Notes: a model not told the origin generated them from the sequence alone. DNA of 35,141 nucleotides from Syntrophobacteraceae bacterium (GCA_003566995.1 PXBG01000121.1:1-35141); one strand, 5' to 3'; shown: positions 17,638-26,026, counted from the stretch's first letter. Numbers and translations are program-made.

Positions 17638-18861
17638 ATGAAGACCAGACACATCATTCTGGTGGGTGACGGCATGGGGGATTATCCCCTGGAAGAGCTC
17701 AAGGGCCGCACGCCCCTGGAGGCGGCACGCACTCCGCATATGGATCGCCTGGTGGCCATGGGCCGTCTTGGAACCGTGCGAACCGTTCCGCGAGGCATGG
17801 AACCGGGGAGCGACATCGCCAACATGAGCCTGCTTGGCTACGATCCGAGAAAGTACCACACGGGAAGGGCACCCCTGGAAGCTGCGAGCATGGGAGTGCA
17901 TTTGTCCCCGGAAGATGTGGCGTTTCGCTGCAATCTGGTCACTCTCGCCATGGATGACGCCCTGGTGGTGCGCATGGAGGACTACTCGGCTGGGCACATC
18001 AGCCATGAGGAGGCACATCAACTCATTGAAGCCCTGAAGCCTCTCACCGTGGGAAAGCCCCTGGATCTCTACCAGGGGGTCAGTTATCGTCACCTTCTCG
18101 TTTGGCACGGAGGCGTTCAGGAGCTGGACACCACTCCGCCCCATGACATTTCCGGGAAAAGCATTGAACGGTATGGCAGGGTCTACGGGGAGCACCCCGT
18201 TCTTCAGGAGTTCATCGTGGAAGCGGGGAGAATCCTGGAAAATCACGAGATCAACAGGCAACGTCTGAACTCGGGCAGGAAACCCGCCAACGCCCTTTGG
18301 CTATGGGGGCAGGGAAGGTCGCCTTCCATGCCAACCCTTCAGGACCGATACGGTTTCACGGGAGCCATGATTTCTGCGGTGGATTTGCTCAAGGGTCTGG
18401 GGGTTTGTGCGGGTTTGGAAGCGGTGTACGTCCCCGGTGCCACCGGTTACCTGGACACCAACTATGCGGGCAAGGTGAGTGCGGCGCTCAAAGCGCTGGA
18501 AACGGGGGATCTTGTCTACCTTCACATAGAGGCCCCCGATGAAATGGGCCATGCGGGAGACCTTGAAAAGAAAATTCAAGCCATAGAAGCCTTTGATGAG
18601 AGAGTGGTGGGACCCATGATGGAAGGGGCCGTGAAATTTGATCAGGTCCGTGTCCTTCTGGTGACGGACCATCTCACTCCCATCGAGAAACGAACCCATG
18701 TTTCCGACCCCGTTCCATTCCTTCTGGTGGATGATCTCAAAAAAGATGCCATCCCTGTCAATACAGCCGCGCGGTTCACGGAAGCTTTTGCAGAGAAAAC
18801 TGGCTGGCAACTGGATGGCGGTTCGGAACTTTTTGAAGTTTTCATTGGGAAAGCACACTGA
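17638..18861 (+). CDS. ApgM-type cofactor-independent phosphoglycerate mutase; possible homoserine kinase (ThrB2)
   Basis: This 407-residue member of the alkaline-phosphatase superfamily has metal site segments IILVGDGMGDYPLEEL, PGSDIANMSLLGYDP (57-70, with the catalytic/metal serine), HIEAPDEMGHAGD and VTDHLTPIEKRTH. By family it would be annotated as 2,3-bisphosphoglycerate-independent phosphoglycerate mutase. However, it follows homoserine dehydrogenase by 38 bases. ApgM relatives in such positions in Desulfovibrio and Bacteroides have been reported to act as homoserine kinase, and no thrB is visible here. Both readings fit the sequence; context favours a threonine-pathway role. GAGGG lies 6 bases before the ATG. 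Confidence 0.9.
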   Translation: MKTRHIILVGDGMGDYPLEELKGRTPLEAARTPHMDRLVAMGRLGTVRTVPRGMEPGSDIANMSLLGYDPRKYHTGRAPLEAASMGVHLSPEDVAFRCNLVTLAMDDALVVRMEDYSAGHISHEEAHQLIEALKPLTVGKPLDLYQGVSYRHLLVWHGGVQELDTTPPHDISGKSIERYGRVYGEHPVLQEFIVEAGRILENHEINRQRLNSGRKPANALWLWGQGRSPSMPTLQDRYGFTGAMISAVDLLKGLGVCAGLEAVYVPGATGYLDTNYAGKVSAALKALETGDLVYLHIEAPDEMGHAGDLEKKIQAIEAFDERVVGPMMEGAVKFDQVRVLLVTDHLTPIEKRTHVSDPVPFLLVDDLKKDAIPVNTAARFTEAFAEKTGWQLDGGSELFEVFIGKAH

Positions 18862-18951
18862 TATGTGCCCGCGATTCTCATGCCCTTCTTCCGGATCCTT
18901 GAATGCGGGAACGCCTGTTCTTTCCTTTATTTGCAGCGACCATGCGGCGCC

Positions 18952-19371
18952 ATGACCATAAAGACCGACGTGAGGGTGATCTACGGTGATACGGACGCCA
19001 TGGGGCAGGCCTATCACGGCAACTATCTCCAATGGTTTGAAATCGGAAGATCCGAGTGGTTCAGACATGCGGGCCTGACTTACAAGGAGCTGGAGGAAAA
19101 GGGTGTTTTTCTCCCCGTGGTGGAGGCACATTGTCTCTATCGCCGACCGGCCTTTTACGATGACCTGCTGACTGTTTCCACGACCGTTCAGTTTGCGGGG
19201 GCCCTTCGCCTGAGGTTCGATTATGAGATATCCAGGGATGGGGAGATCCTGACCACGGGTTACACCATACATGTGTGTGTCAGCAGGGATAGGAAAGTGC
19301 TGAAGCCCCCGGCATATCTCAAGGCCCTCATCGAGGGGGGCAATAGGGTTTCACCGGATGCTTCCACATGA
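18952..19371 (+). CDS. acyl-CoA thioesterase, YbgC/FcbC (4HBT hotdog) family
   Basis: This 139-residue single-hotdog thioesterase hydrolyses acyl-CoA esters. The start MTIKTDVRVIYGDTDAMGQA contains the catalytic aspartate of the YGDTDAMGQAYHGNY motif, the hallmark of the family. EIGRSEWFRHAGLTYKELEE and PAFYDDLLTVSTTV follow in the usual order. I start at ATG 18952. The frame is open back to 18865 but those 29 residues are outside the family fold; no strong ribosome site precedes 18952. YbgC often sits with Tol-Pal genes, which are not here, so its substrate is open. It is 90 bases after the ApgM gene and may be in the same transcript. Confidence 0.9.
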   Translation: MTIKTDVRVIYGDTDAMGQAYHGNYLQWFEIGRSEWFRHAGLTYKELEEKGVFLPVVEAHCLYRRPAFYDDLLTVSTTVQFAGALRLRFDYEISRDGEILTTGYTIHVCVSRDRKVLKPPAYLKALIEGGNRVSPDAST

Positions 19372-19500
19372 GCCCCTTTCCCTTTCGTACGACGGACCAC
19401 CTGAAAAGAAGCCTTCCAATGTGCGGGTCCGGCACCGAGCAGGAAGCCCTGCATGTGAATTCATGACAATTTGTATGGAAAATCAAGACAGGATGAACAA

Positions 19501-20235
19501 ATGATCATCTTTCCAGCCATAGACCTGAAAGAGGGTGTCTGTGTGCGCCTGATGCAGGGCGATCCGGACCGCGTCACTGTTTACGGGAACGATCCCGTCG
19601 CCGTTGCTGCAAGGTGGGCACAGGAAGGGGCTCAGTGGCTTCACATCGTGGATTTGGACGGCGCTTTTTCCAGCTCGCCCAAAAACCGCCAGTCGGTACA
19701 ATCCATTTTGAAAAACATTTCCGTTCCCGTGCAGGTGGGCGGCGGAATACGGGACAGGGAAACAGCGGCGGCTTATTTGAATTCGGGTGTAGAACGCGTC
19801 ATTGTGGGAACGGTTGCTCTTCGCAACCCCCGCTTGCTGGAGAGGCTGTGCGAAGAGTTTCCCCATCGGGTGGCCCTCGGCATCGATGCTCGCGACGGGC
19901 GGGTGGCCATTGAAGGGTGGAAGGAAACCACGGAGACCACTGTGTCGACCCTCGTGGAGCAGTTTTCTCAAATGCCGCTGGCCGCCATCATTCACACGGA
20001 TATCCATCGGGATGGCATGCAGTCGGGGGTTAACCTGAAGGCCACCCAGCAGCTGCTTGAATCCACACACATCCCCGTCATTGCTTCCGGAGGGGTGTCC
20101 ACCCTGGAGGACATCAAGGCCCTTCTGCCCCTGGCATCCATGGGACTGGAGGGGGTCATAACAGGAAGGGCCATTTACAATGGGACCCTGGTGCTTTCCG
20201 AGGCAATAAGTTTTGTTCGGGAAAACCTTCGGTAG
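19501..20235 (+). CDS. hisA: 1-(5-phosphoribosyl)-5-[(5-phosphoribosylamino)methylideneamino]imidazole-4-carboxamide isomerase
   Basis: HisA catalyses the ProFAR to PRFAR isomerisation in histidine synthesis. It is a TIM barrel of 244 residues with catalytic aspartates D8 (MIIFPAIDLKEG) and D129 (LGIDARDGRVAIEGWK). Phosphate-binding loops are QVGGGIRDRETA and the C-terminal IASGGVSTLEDI and GVITGRAIYNG. AIDLKEG and GW-x-E after DG separate it from HisF. AGGATG lies about 6 bases before ATG 19501; the longer frame from 19471 is unlikely. It stands apart from other his genes here, next to yqeY, so the his pathway is dispersed in this genome. Confidence 0.95.
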   Translation: MIIFPAIDLKEGVCVRLMQGDPDRVTVYGNDPVAVAARWAQEGAQWLHIVDLDGAFSSSPKNRQSVQSILKNISVPVQVGGGIRDRETAAAYLNSGVERVIVGTVALRNPRLLERLCEEFPHRVALGIDARDGRVAIEGWKETTETTVSTLVEQFSQMPLAAIIHTDIHRDGMQSGVNLKATQQLLESTHIPVIASGGVSTLEDIKALLPLASMGLEGVITGRAIYNGTLVLSEAISFVRENLR

Positions 20236-20271
20236 ACCTGTTTTTCACAATAGACAAGGATGAGGTCGGGC

Positions 20272-20718
20272 ATGGAACTGCAGCAGCGCATCGAAATGGC
20301 ACTGAAAGAGGCTTTGCGCGAGAAGGATGAGGATAAGCGGGATGCTGTGCGGGCTCTCCTGACGGCCATGAAAAACAAGGAGAAGGAATTCAGGCGCCCT
20401 TTGAACGAAGGGGAGATTCAGCAGCTCATTGCTTCCCAGGTGAAGCAGCGCCGGGATTCCGTGGACCAATATTCCAAAGCGGGGCGGAGTGATTTGAAGG
20501 ACAAGGAGGAAAGGGAGATTCATGCCCTTGAAGCTTTCCTTCCCGAGCAGCTCACATTGCCTCAGGTGGATGAGCTCATCGAAGAAGCGATGCGTGAGAC
20601 GGGAGCGGAAACCCTGAAAGACATGGGCAAGGTGATGAAGAACCTCATGCCCAAAGTGGGTGGCCGTGCCGAGGGAAAGATCGTCAATGAAAGGGTTCGC
20701 GCCAAGCTTCACCCCTGA
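20272..20718 (+). CDS. yqeY: GatB/YqeY domain protein
   Basis: This 148-residue stand-alone YqeY protein shares its fold with the tRNA-binding tail of the amidotransferase subunit GatB. It starts MELQQRIEMALKEALREKDE, then DAVRALLTAMKNKEKEFRRP and a helical bundle ending MGKVMKNLMPKVGGRAEGKIVNERVR, the conserved C-terminal motif. The role is uncertain; a link to tRNA or translation is assumed. I use ATG 20272 (GAGG at 7 bases); ATG 20260 is too near its AAGG. It lies 36 bases after hisA, and yqeY is frequently found upstream of dnaG-rpoD, as here. Confidence 0.93.
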   Translation: MELQQRIEMALKEALREKDEDKRDAVRALLTAMKNKEKEFRRPLNEGEIQQLIASQVKQRRDSVDQYSKAGRSDLKDKEEREIHALEAFLPEQLTLPQVDELIEEAMRETGAETLKDMGKVMKNLMPKVGGRAEGKIVNERVRAKLHP

Positions 20719-20737
20719 TTTTCCGATCAGGGGTGAA
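20708..20737 (+). terminator. hairpin overlapping the yqeY stop codon
   Basis: TTCACCCCTGAT (20708-20719) pairs perfectly with ATCAGGGGTGAA (20726-20737) around a TTTCCG loop, and the yqeY TGA lies inside the left arm. The tail (AAGCCATCTTTCC) has no proper T tract, so this may be an RNA-stabilising 3' hairpin or a Rho-independent terminator of low efficiency. Confidence 0.5.
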
Positions 20738-20833
20738 AAGCCATCTTTCCAAATCCATTATGAAAAAGCGCCTCAACAGCAAACCGAGTGAGGAGCGCCG
20801 ATGCAGCCCCGCGCTTCAACTTTTGCGACCCCC

Positions 20834-20862
20834 TTGATTTCCTCACTTTGAGCGGATAAGAA
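20834..20862 (+). promoter_or_regulatory. probable dnaG-rpoD promoter
   Basis: TTGATT at 20834-20839 and TAAGAA at 20857-20862 are spaced by 17 bases. A transcript would start near 20869, just before the inverted repeat at 20873-20894, leaving a 5' leader of about 75 bases before the dnaG GTG. Confidence 0.5.
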
Positions 20863-20872
20863 ATAAAAGTTT

Positions 20873-20894
20873 GACACAGCACTATTGCTGTGTC
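20873..20894. promoter_or_regulatory. inverted repeat in the dnaG leader
   Basis: GACACAGC (20873-20880) and GCTGTGTC (20887-20894) are perfect 8-bp arms around ACTATT, immediately downstream of the proposed transcription start. It could be a protein operator or a 5' stem-loop in the dnaG mRNA. There is no T tract after it, so it is not a terminator. Confidence 0.5.
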
Positions 20895-20943
20895 TCCGCC
20901 ATCATAATTCCAATGGAACTTTCAAGGGAGAATCTTTGCCCAG

Positions 20944-22761
20944 GTGAATGCTTCGAGTCTGGCCACGCTCATCAAGCAATCCGTCAACATCGTGGATGTC
21001 ATCGGGCAGTTTGTTCCCTTGAGGCGGTCTGGTACCCGATATTACGGTCTTTGCCCCTTTCATCATGAAAAGACGGCTTCATTTCATGTGGATGCTGAGA
21101 ACCAGCTTTATTATTGCTTTGGGTGTGGCAGTGGTGGGGACGTTTTGAGTTTTGTCATGCGTCACCAGAACCTTCCATTCATGGAAGCGGTCCGTCACTT
21201 GTCAGACCGCTATCAGATCCACCTGCCGCACCTCGATGACCGAAGTCAAACCACACAAAAGATCACCGAAGCCGCCAGAAAAGAAAAGCAGGATTTGTTC
21301 GCCGTGCTTTCTTCTGCCGCCCACTTCTTTTATGGGCAACTGCACCACAGTTCAGGGGGGCAGATCGCCCGCCAGTATCTTGCGAAAAGATCCATTCCCG
21401 ATGATGTGGTGGAGGAGCAGCGCCTTGGCTTCGCTCCCTCACGGTGGAATGGGCTCCTCAACCACCTGAGGTCTTTGGGAATTGATCCTCAGCTTGGAGT
21501 CAAAGCCGGATTGCTGGTGAGGGGTTCCAGACAGGAAAACCATTATTATGATCGTTTTCGCAATCGTTTGATTTTTCCCATCACGGATGAGCAGCAGAGA
21601 GTGGTGGCTTTCGGGGGGCGGACCTTGAGTGAGGATGCCTCCAAAGAGCCCAAGTATCTCAACAGTCCGGAAACACCCGTGTATCACAAGGGCCGCATGC
21701 TTTACCAGTATGCCCGGGCGCGGGCGGCGTGCAGGGAATCCCGGCAGGTGGTTTTGGTGGAGGGCTACATGGACCTGCTGGCCTTCCACTCCAAGGGTTT
21801 TTATTCTGTCACGGCCAATCTTGGCACCGCTCTCACTCTTCAGCAGGTGAGACTTCTGTCACGTATTGCCGATGAGGTTGTCTTGAGTTATGACAGTGAC
21901 GAGGCTGGTGAGCGAGCCATGCTGAGAGCCTTGCCCCTCTTTCTGCAGGAAGGGGTGTCCGTCAGCTGTGTTCGTTTTCCCCGAGACATGGACCCCGATG
22001 ATTTTCTCACTGAATCCGGCCTGGAAGGGTTTGAGAAGCTTTTTGCCGCACGCCTCGAATTGGGAACTTACGCTCTGCAAAAGATTCTGGACAGGTGGGA
22101 TGGAACCAGTGCGGGCAAAGCCAGGGTGGTGACCGAAACACAGCCCATCATGGAAGCCGTTCGCCAGCCCGTCCTGAGAGGGGAATATGCGCAACTGGTC
22201 CGTGACCGATTGTCCATTCCGGAAAACGTTCTTGAGAGTCAGCTTGATGAGATCAAACGTTCCAAAAGGAGATTTTCCGGCAGTCCTCCGCCTTCTGCCG
22301 GAAACGCCTTCCGGGGCGCATCGGCCTTGGAAGCTCAAAAAAGCATGGAAGAGCGAATTGTTCGATGGATGATCAGGTATCCTGAACTCATCGATGAGGT
22401 GGCTGCTTCGCGGGTTGTGGATGACTTTGAAGAGAGCCAGCTGAAGAGCATCGCAAAGGTTTTGCTCATGGCTCCGCGCCCTCCTTCCCGGCCCTTTGAT
22501 GTGCAATGGGTTCATGACCAGCTCACTGACACGCAGTTGCAAAACCTTTTCACGCGTCTCGTCATGGAACCGGGAGAGCTCAGGGAACCCCTTTTGCAAA
22601 TGCGGGACTGGCTGGAAGCTTTTTCGGAACGAAAGCGAAGGCGGAAGGCTCTGGGGCTGAAGGAGGCCCTCCAAAAGGCCATGGCGGAGGGAGATGATCA
22701 CGAGGCGAAAAACATCCTGACAAAAATTCAGCAGCTCAATTCCCCCGTAAAAAAAGTTTAA
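20944..22761 (+). CDS. dnaG: DNA primase
   Basis: Primase makes the RNA primers for replication. The 605-residue protein has an N-terminal CHC2 zinc-binding site (C37, H40, C58, C61 in GLCPFHHEK and YYCFGCGSGGD). A Toprim domain carries VLVEGYMDLLAF (E273) and SYDSDEAGERA (D317, D319). A helical C-terminal DnaB-interaction region lies from about residue 450. The start is a GTG at 20944 (VNASSLATLIKQSVNIVDVI), the only start that gives the normal DnaG N-terminus. AAGGGAG lies about 13 bases upstream, a somewhat long spacing. rpoD follows after 36 bases, the conserved macromolecular-synthesis pair; rpsU is absent. Confidence 0.96.
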   Translation: MNASSLATLIKQSVNIVDVIGQFVPLRRSGTRYYGLCPFHHEKTASFHVDAENQLYYCFGCGSGGDVLSFVMRHQNLPFMEAVRHLSDRYQIHLPHLDDRSQTTQKITEAARKEKQDLFAVLSSAAHFFYGQLHHSSGGQIARQYLAKRSIPDDVVEEQRLGFAPSRWNGLLNHLRSLGIDPQLGVKAGLLVRGSRQENHYYDRFRNRLIFPITDEQQRVVAFGGRTLSEDASKEPKYLNSPETPVYHKGRMLYQYARARAACRESRQVVLVEGYMDLLAFHSKGFYSVTANLGTALTLQQVRLLSRIADEVVLSYDSDEAGERAMLRALPLFLQEGVSVSCVRFPRDMDPDDFLTESGLEGFEKLFAARLELGTYALQKILDRWDGTSAGKARVVTETQPIMEAVRQPVLRGEYAQLVRDRLSIPENVLESQLDEIKRSKRRFSGSPPPSAGNAFRGASALEAQKSMEERIVRWMIRYPELIDEVAASRVVDDFEESQLKSIAKVLLMAPRPPSRPFDVQWVHDQLTDTQLQNLFTRLVMEPGELREPLLQMRDWLEAFSERKRRRKALGLKEALQKAMAEGDDHEAKNILTKIQQLNSPVKKV

Positions 22762-22797
22762 AGATACACTTCAAAACGCTTAGGGAGAAAGGAATCC

Positions 22798-24600
22798 ATG
22801 GCAGAGAAGGAAACGAAACAAAAGCGCGATCCTGCACTGACCAAGCCCGAAATGGACGACATCAAGCGGCTCATCACCGTCGGAAAAGAAAAAGGCTATC
22901 TCACATACGATGAAGTCAATGAGGCCCTTCCTGAAGAGTTGGTTTCTCCTGAAAAGCTTGACGACATGATGATGATTTTTGATGAGATGGACATTGAAAT
23001 CGTCGATTCGGAACAACAGGTACAGGTGGTGCGTGAAAGCGCGGGTTCTGACTCTGACTCCCTGATGGAAGACGAGGAAGAGGGTTTGCAGTTGGAGGCG
23101 GACACCACCAGCAGGGTCACAGACCCTGTCAAAATCTATCTTCGGGAAATGGGGCAGGTGTGCCTTCTCACGCGCGAGGGTGAAGTGGAAATCGCCAAAC
23201 GCATAGAGGCCGGGGAGCGCGAAATATTCAACGCCATCATGGAATCTTCCATTGGAATCAACGAGATCATGGGGCTCAAAGAAAAACTGGAAGTGAACAG
23301 CATTCGTCTCCACGACATTCTCCGTGAGGTGGAAGAAGAAATGAACGAAGAGGAGGAGGCTTCTCAAATTGCCCGGGTCATCGGGATCCTTGATGAAGTC
23401 AAATCTCTGGACGATGAGAACAGAGAGAATCAGATGGCCTTGCTGAACCACGACCCGTCCCCGGCCAATGAAGGGCTTGTCATCAAAAGCCGCCTCCAGG
23501 AAAACAAAGAAAAAATTGTGAGTCTCCTCAAGGGACTGCAGCTGAGCAGGCGTCACATCGACAACATTGTCAACAAGCTGCATGAGTGCCTTGAGGACAT
23601 CAACTGCTCGGAAAAGATTCTTGAGGATTGCATCTTAAGGTTTGGAAAGCCCTTTCACGAGGTGAAGCAGCTTTACGATGCGGCCCGAAACAATGGCGGA
23701 TCCCTTTGCCAGTGTGCCTCCCTGTTCACCATGAACGAAGAAGAGTTTGAACAGTTGATGTGCAGGGCCATAGAGGCCAGAGAAAGAATCAATCATCGGG
23801 AAATGGAAGCCAAGCTGGATTCGAGGACTCTTCGCCAAATTCTGAGGCGGGTGGAAGATGGCATGCTTCGGGCCAAAATGGCCAAAAGTGAGCTCATCGA
23901 GGCCAATCTCCGGCTGGTGGTCAGCATTGCCAAGAAATACACCAATCGGGGCTTACAATTTCTGGATCTGATTCAGGAAGGCAACATCGGGCTCATGAAA
24001 GCGGTGGATAAATTTGAGTATCAGCGTGGTTACAAGTTCAGCACTTATGCCACATGGTGGATCCGCCAGGCAATCACGCGGGCCATCGCCGATCAGGCCC
24101 GCACCATCCGCATTCCCGTCCACATGATTGAAACCATCAATAAGCTCATTCGCACTTCCCGCTATTTGGTGCAGGAGCTGGGCCGCGAACCCAGTCCGGA
24201 GGAGATTGCGGAAAAAATGGAGTTTCCCGTGGACAAGGTCCGCAAGGTTCTCAAAATAGCCAAGGAACCCATCAGTCTGGAAACACCCATCGGTGAGGAA
24301 GAAGACAGCCACCTGGGGGATTTCATTGAAGACAAGCGTGTGGCCTCACCCGTTGACGCAGTGATCAACCTCAATCTCAGTGAACAGACCCGAAAAGCAT
24401 TGGCCACTCTGACGCCTCGTGAGGAAAAAGTTCTTCGCATGCGTTTCGGCATTGGGGAAAAGGCAGATCACACGCTGGAGGAGGTTGGCCAGGACTTTGC
24501 CGTGACGCGGGAGAGAATTCGCCAGATCGAAGCCAAAGCCCTCAGAAAATTGCGTCATCCCAGCCGGAGAAAAGAACTCAGAAGTTTCATTGAGAGCTAG
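22798..24600 (+). CDS. rpoD: RNA polymerase primary sigma factor RpoD (sigma-70)
   Basis: This is the 600-residue housekeeping sigma factor. An N-terminal region 1.1 ([20 protein letters not shown]) is followed by region 1.2 ([20 protein letters not shown]). An acidic non-conserved region with [13 protein letters not shown] lies before region 2, where [20 protein letters not shown] starts near residue 413 and gives the -10 recognition helix. Region 3 contains [20 protein letters not shown]. Region 4.2 has the -35-binding helix-turn-helix [20 protein letters not shown] near 559. Conserved regions 2.3-2.4 and 4.2 agree with recognising TTGACA/TATAAT-type promoters, as seen elsewhere in this window. 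AAAGGA lies 5 bases before the ATG. Confidence 0.98.
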   Translation: MAEKETKQKRDPALTKPEMDDIKRLITVGKEKGYLTYDEVNEALPEELVSPEKLDDMMMIFDEMDIEIVDSEQQVQVVRESAGSDSDSLMEDEEEGLQLEADTTSRVTDPVKIYLREMGQVCLLTREGEVEIAKRIEAGEREIFNAIMESSIGINEIMGLKEKLEVNSIRLHDILREVEEEMNEEEEASQIARVIGILDEVKSLDDENRENQMALLNHDPSPANEGLVIKSRLQENKEKIVSLLKGLQLSRRHIDNIVNKLHECLEDINCSEKILEDCILRFGKPFHEVKQLYDAARNNGGSLCQCASLFTMNEEEFEQLMCRAIEARERINHREMEAKLDSRTLRQILRRVEDGMLRAKMAKSELIEANLRLVVSIAKKYTNRGLQFLDLIQEGNIGLMKAVDKFEYQRGYKFSTYATWWIRQAITRAIADQARTIRIPVHMIETINKLIRTSRYLVQELGREPSPEEIAEKMEFPVDKVRKVLKIAKEPISLETPIGEEEDSHLGDFIEDKRVASPVDAVINLNLSEQTRKALATLTPREEKVLRMRFGIGEKADHTLEEVGQDFAVTRERIRQIEAKALRKLRHPSRRKELRSFIES

Positions 24601-24710
24601 AACTTTTTGGGCACCAGCAAGAGGCGTGCAGGCTTCCCGTCGTCGAACAAGGGCGCACCCTGGAATTTCTCCTTGGGGTCAAGGGGAAAGAGGGTCAGAA
24701 ATGCCTTGAC
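24600..24710 (-). pseudogene. coding-like C-terminal fragment antisense to the rpoD-tRNA spacer
   Basis: On the minus strand a frame ending at the TAG in 24597-24599 reads 37 codons with strong coding character (28 of 37 third positions G or C by hand count), ending [18 protein letters not shown]. Its stop overlaps the rpoD stop in the palindrome CTAG. No ATG, GTG or TTG start lies in frame before the tRNA. The fragment therefore looks like the tail of a convergent gene whose 5' part was lost. I do not recognise the family, and chance cannot be excluded. Confidence 0.3.
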
Positions 24711-24735
24711 AATTGTTCCATGTTTTTTGTAAGCA
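24706..24735 (+). promoter_or_regulatory. possible promoter of the CAT tRNA gene
   Basis: TTGACA at 24706-24711 is followed by TAAGCA at 24730-24735 with 18-base spacing; CATAAT at 24734-24739 matches -10 better but the spacing is 22. The tRNA starts at 24762. The exact -10 box is uncertain. Confidence 0.45.
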
Positions 24736-24761
24736 TAATCTGCCCTTGGGTAAGCGGGCGC

Positions 24762-24837
24762 GGGCCCATAGCTCAGTTGGTAGAGCCACCGGCTCATAAC
24801 CGGTAGGTCCCTGGTTCGAGGCCAGGTGGGCCCACCA
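24762..24837 (+). tRNA. tRNA with CAT anticodon, probably tRNA-Ile2 (lysidine), alternatively elongator tRNA-Met
   Basis: A complete 76-base cloverleaf with encoded CCA: acceptor GGGCCCA/TGGGCCC, D stem GCTC/GAGC, anticodon stem ACCGG/CCGGT with loop CTCATAA, T stem CCTGG/CCAGG with loop TTCGAGG. The anticodon is CAT. The acceptor has C4-G69 and C5-G68, which are known determinants for TilS modification of E. coli tRNA-Ile2, while E. coli elongator tRNA-Met lacks them. I therefore lean to tRNA-Ile2 reading AUA. It is not an initiator, since position 1 pairs normally with 72. Confidence 0.9.
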
Positions 24838-24986
24838 TTCGCATCATATAACGTCATGGAATTTTCACAGCTTGACATTTCAAACGTTTTCGAAAGATCG
24901 ATCGCTCAAGGGGCTGACCAGGGCCTCCAAGTGGAGGAAAAGGAAACCTGCAAGATTTTCAGAATCCATAGCCCTGAATCATGTTT

Positions 24987-25028
24987 GATGGGGGTGTTCC
25001 TGCAAGGGGACACCCCCATCGCTTTTTG
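24987..25028 (+). terminator. intrinsic terminator downstream of the CAT tRNA
   Basis: GATGGGGGTGT (24987-24997) pairs with ACACCCCCATC (25010-25020), extendable to about 14 bp by TCC/GGG, with a short loop, followed by GCTTTTTG. It lies 150 bases beyond the tRNA and ends 15 bases before the nif3 ATG, so nif3 needs read-through or an internal start signal. Confidence 0.8.
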
Positions 25029-25043
25029 TGAAAAGGCTCGAGA

Positions 25044-25856
25044 ATGGTTCAAGTTAAAGACATCCTGACATGGGTGGATGCCCATGCCCCCTTGAGGTTT
25101 TCAGAAAGCTGGGATTCATGCGGGCTGCAAGTGGGTGATCCGGAGGGAAAGGTGGACCGGGTGCTTGTGGCTCTGGATCCTGGTTCAGAAACCCTTCTGG
25201 AAGCCGAAGCCAAAGACTGCCAATGCCTGCTCACCCATCACCCCCTTATTTTTCGCCCCCTTTCTGCCGTCCGCCCTGATCTCTATCCAGGAGCCCTGGT
25301 GATGATGGCGCTTCAAAAAGGAGTCCACGTCATTTCGGCACACTCCAATCTGGATGTGGCCCTCGGAGGCACCAATGATCAACTGGCCCGCCTCCTTTCT
25401 GTCCAACCGGCTGAACCGCTGGAAGCGGCATCCCATCTCAAAGGGGAAAGAGGGTACATGGGACTGGGATGTCTGGGCACCTTGCCCCGGAAGATGTCGC
25501 TCAAAGATTTTGCTGAATTTGTGCAAGGTGTTTTGGGCGGTGTTTCCATGAGGGTTGTGGGTGATTTGCAGAAATCAGTGGAAAAAGTGGCTTTATGCAC
25601 TGGAAGCGGGGGCAGCCTCATGGAGCAGGTGCTCGCCAGGAAGGTGGATGTCTACGTGACGGGAGACGTGAAGTATCACGAAGCTCAGCGTGCCCTTGAG
25701 GGCGGCCTCGCCCTTTTGGATGTGGGCCATTTTGCTTCGGAGAGGGTTGTGGTCGAACCCCTGGCACAAATGCTTCGTTTTCAGGCTGCGGAGAGTGGGA
25801 AATCCCTCGTGGTGCTCACATCACAGAGTGAAAAGGATCCCTTCGTTGTTTTTTGA
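25044..25856 (+). CDS. Nif3-like dinuclear metal centre protein (YbgI/YqfO family)
   Basis: This 270-residue protein belongs to the Nif3 family (often annotated GTP cyclohydrolase I type 2), toroidal hexamers with a two-metal site and an uncertain biological role. Metal ligands are visible in LLTHHPLIFRPL (about 61-72), ISAHSNLDVALGGTN, and late in DVGHFASERV. The start MVQVKDILTWVDAHAPLRFS and the WDSCGLQVGDPEGKVDRVLV segment match the family. The length equals the short bacterial form without the CutA-like insert. AAGG lies 9 bases before the ATG. It is followed by the zinc-ribbon gene, a pairing common in bacteria. Confidence 0.93.
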   Translation: MVQVKDILTWVDAHAPLRFSESWDSCGLQVGDPEGKVDRVLVALDPGSETLLEAEAKDCQCLLTHHPLIFRPLSAVRPDLYPGALVMMALQKGVHVISAHSNLDVALGGTNDQLARLLSVQPAEPLEAASHLKGERGYMGLGCLGTLPRKMSLKDFAEFVQGVLGGVSMRVVGDLQKSVEKVALCTGSGGSLMEQVLARKVDVYVTGDVKYHEAQRALEGGLALLDVGHFASERVVVEPLAQMLRFQAAESGKSLVVLTSQSEKDPFVVF

Positions 25857-26012
25857 AATTTCATTTCAAGTGTTTTCTTTTGTCGGTTGAGAAAACAAAA
25901 GAGAGGAAAGCATATCTACGCATTCTCAGTTTTTCCCAATGCGCCTTTCGGAAGGACTTTAACCTTATACTTGTTCCCTTGTTTTTTTCCCATGGACGAG
26001 GGTTGATTGCTC

Positions 26013-26026
26013 AGGAGGTCACCTTG
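26013..26026 (+). promoter_or_regulatory. consensus Shine-Dalgarno deciding a TTG start
   Basis: AGGAGGT at 26013-26019 is a perfect ribosome-binding sequence, 5 bases from AGGAGG to TTG 26024-26026. It fixes the start of the zinc-ribbon protein, for which the upstream open frame (from 25853) would add 57 unrelated hydrophobic residues. Confidence 0.8.

Noticed and set aside
24826-25068. 80-codon plus-strand frame after the CAT tRNA
   Set aside because: It starts inside the tRNA, runs through the terminator hairpin and overlaps the nif3 start.
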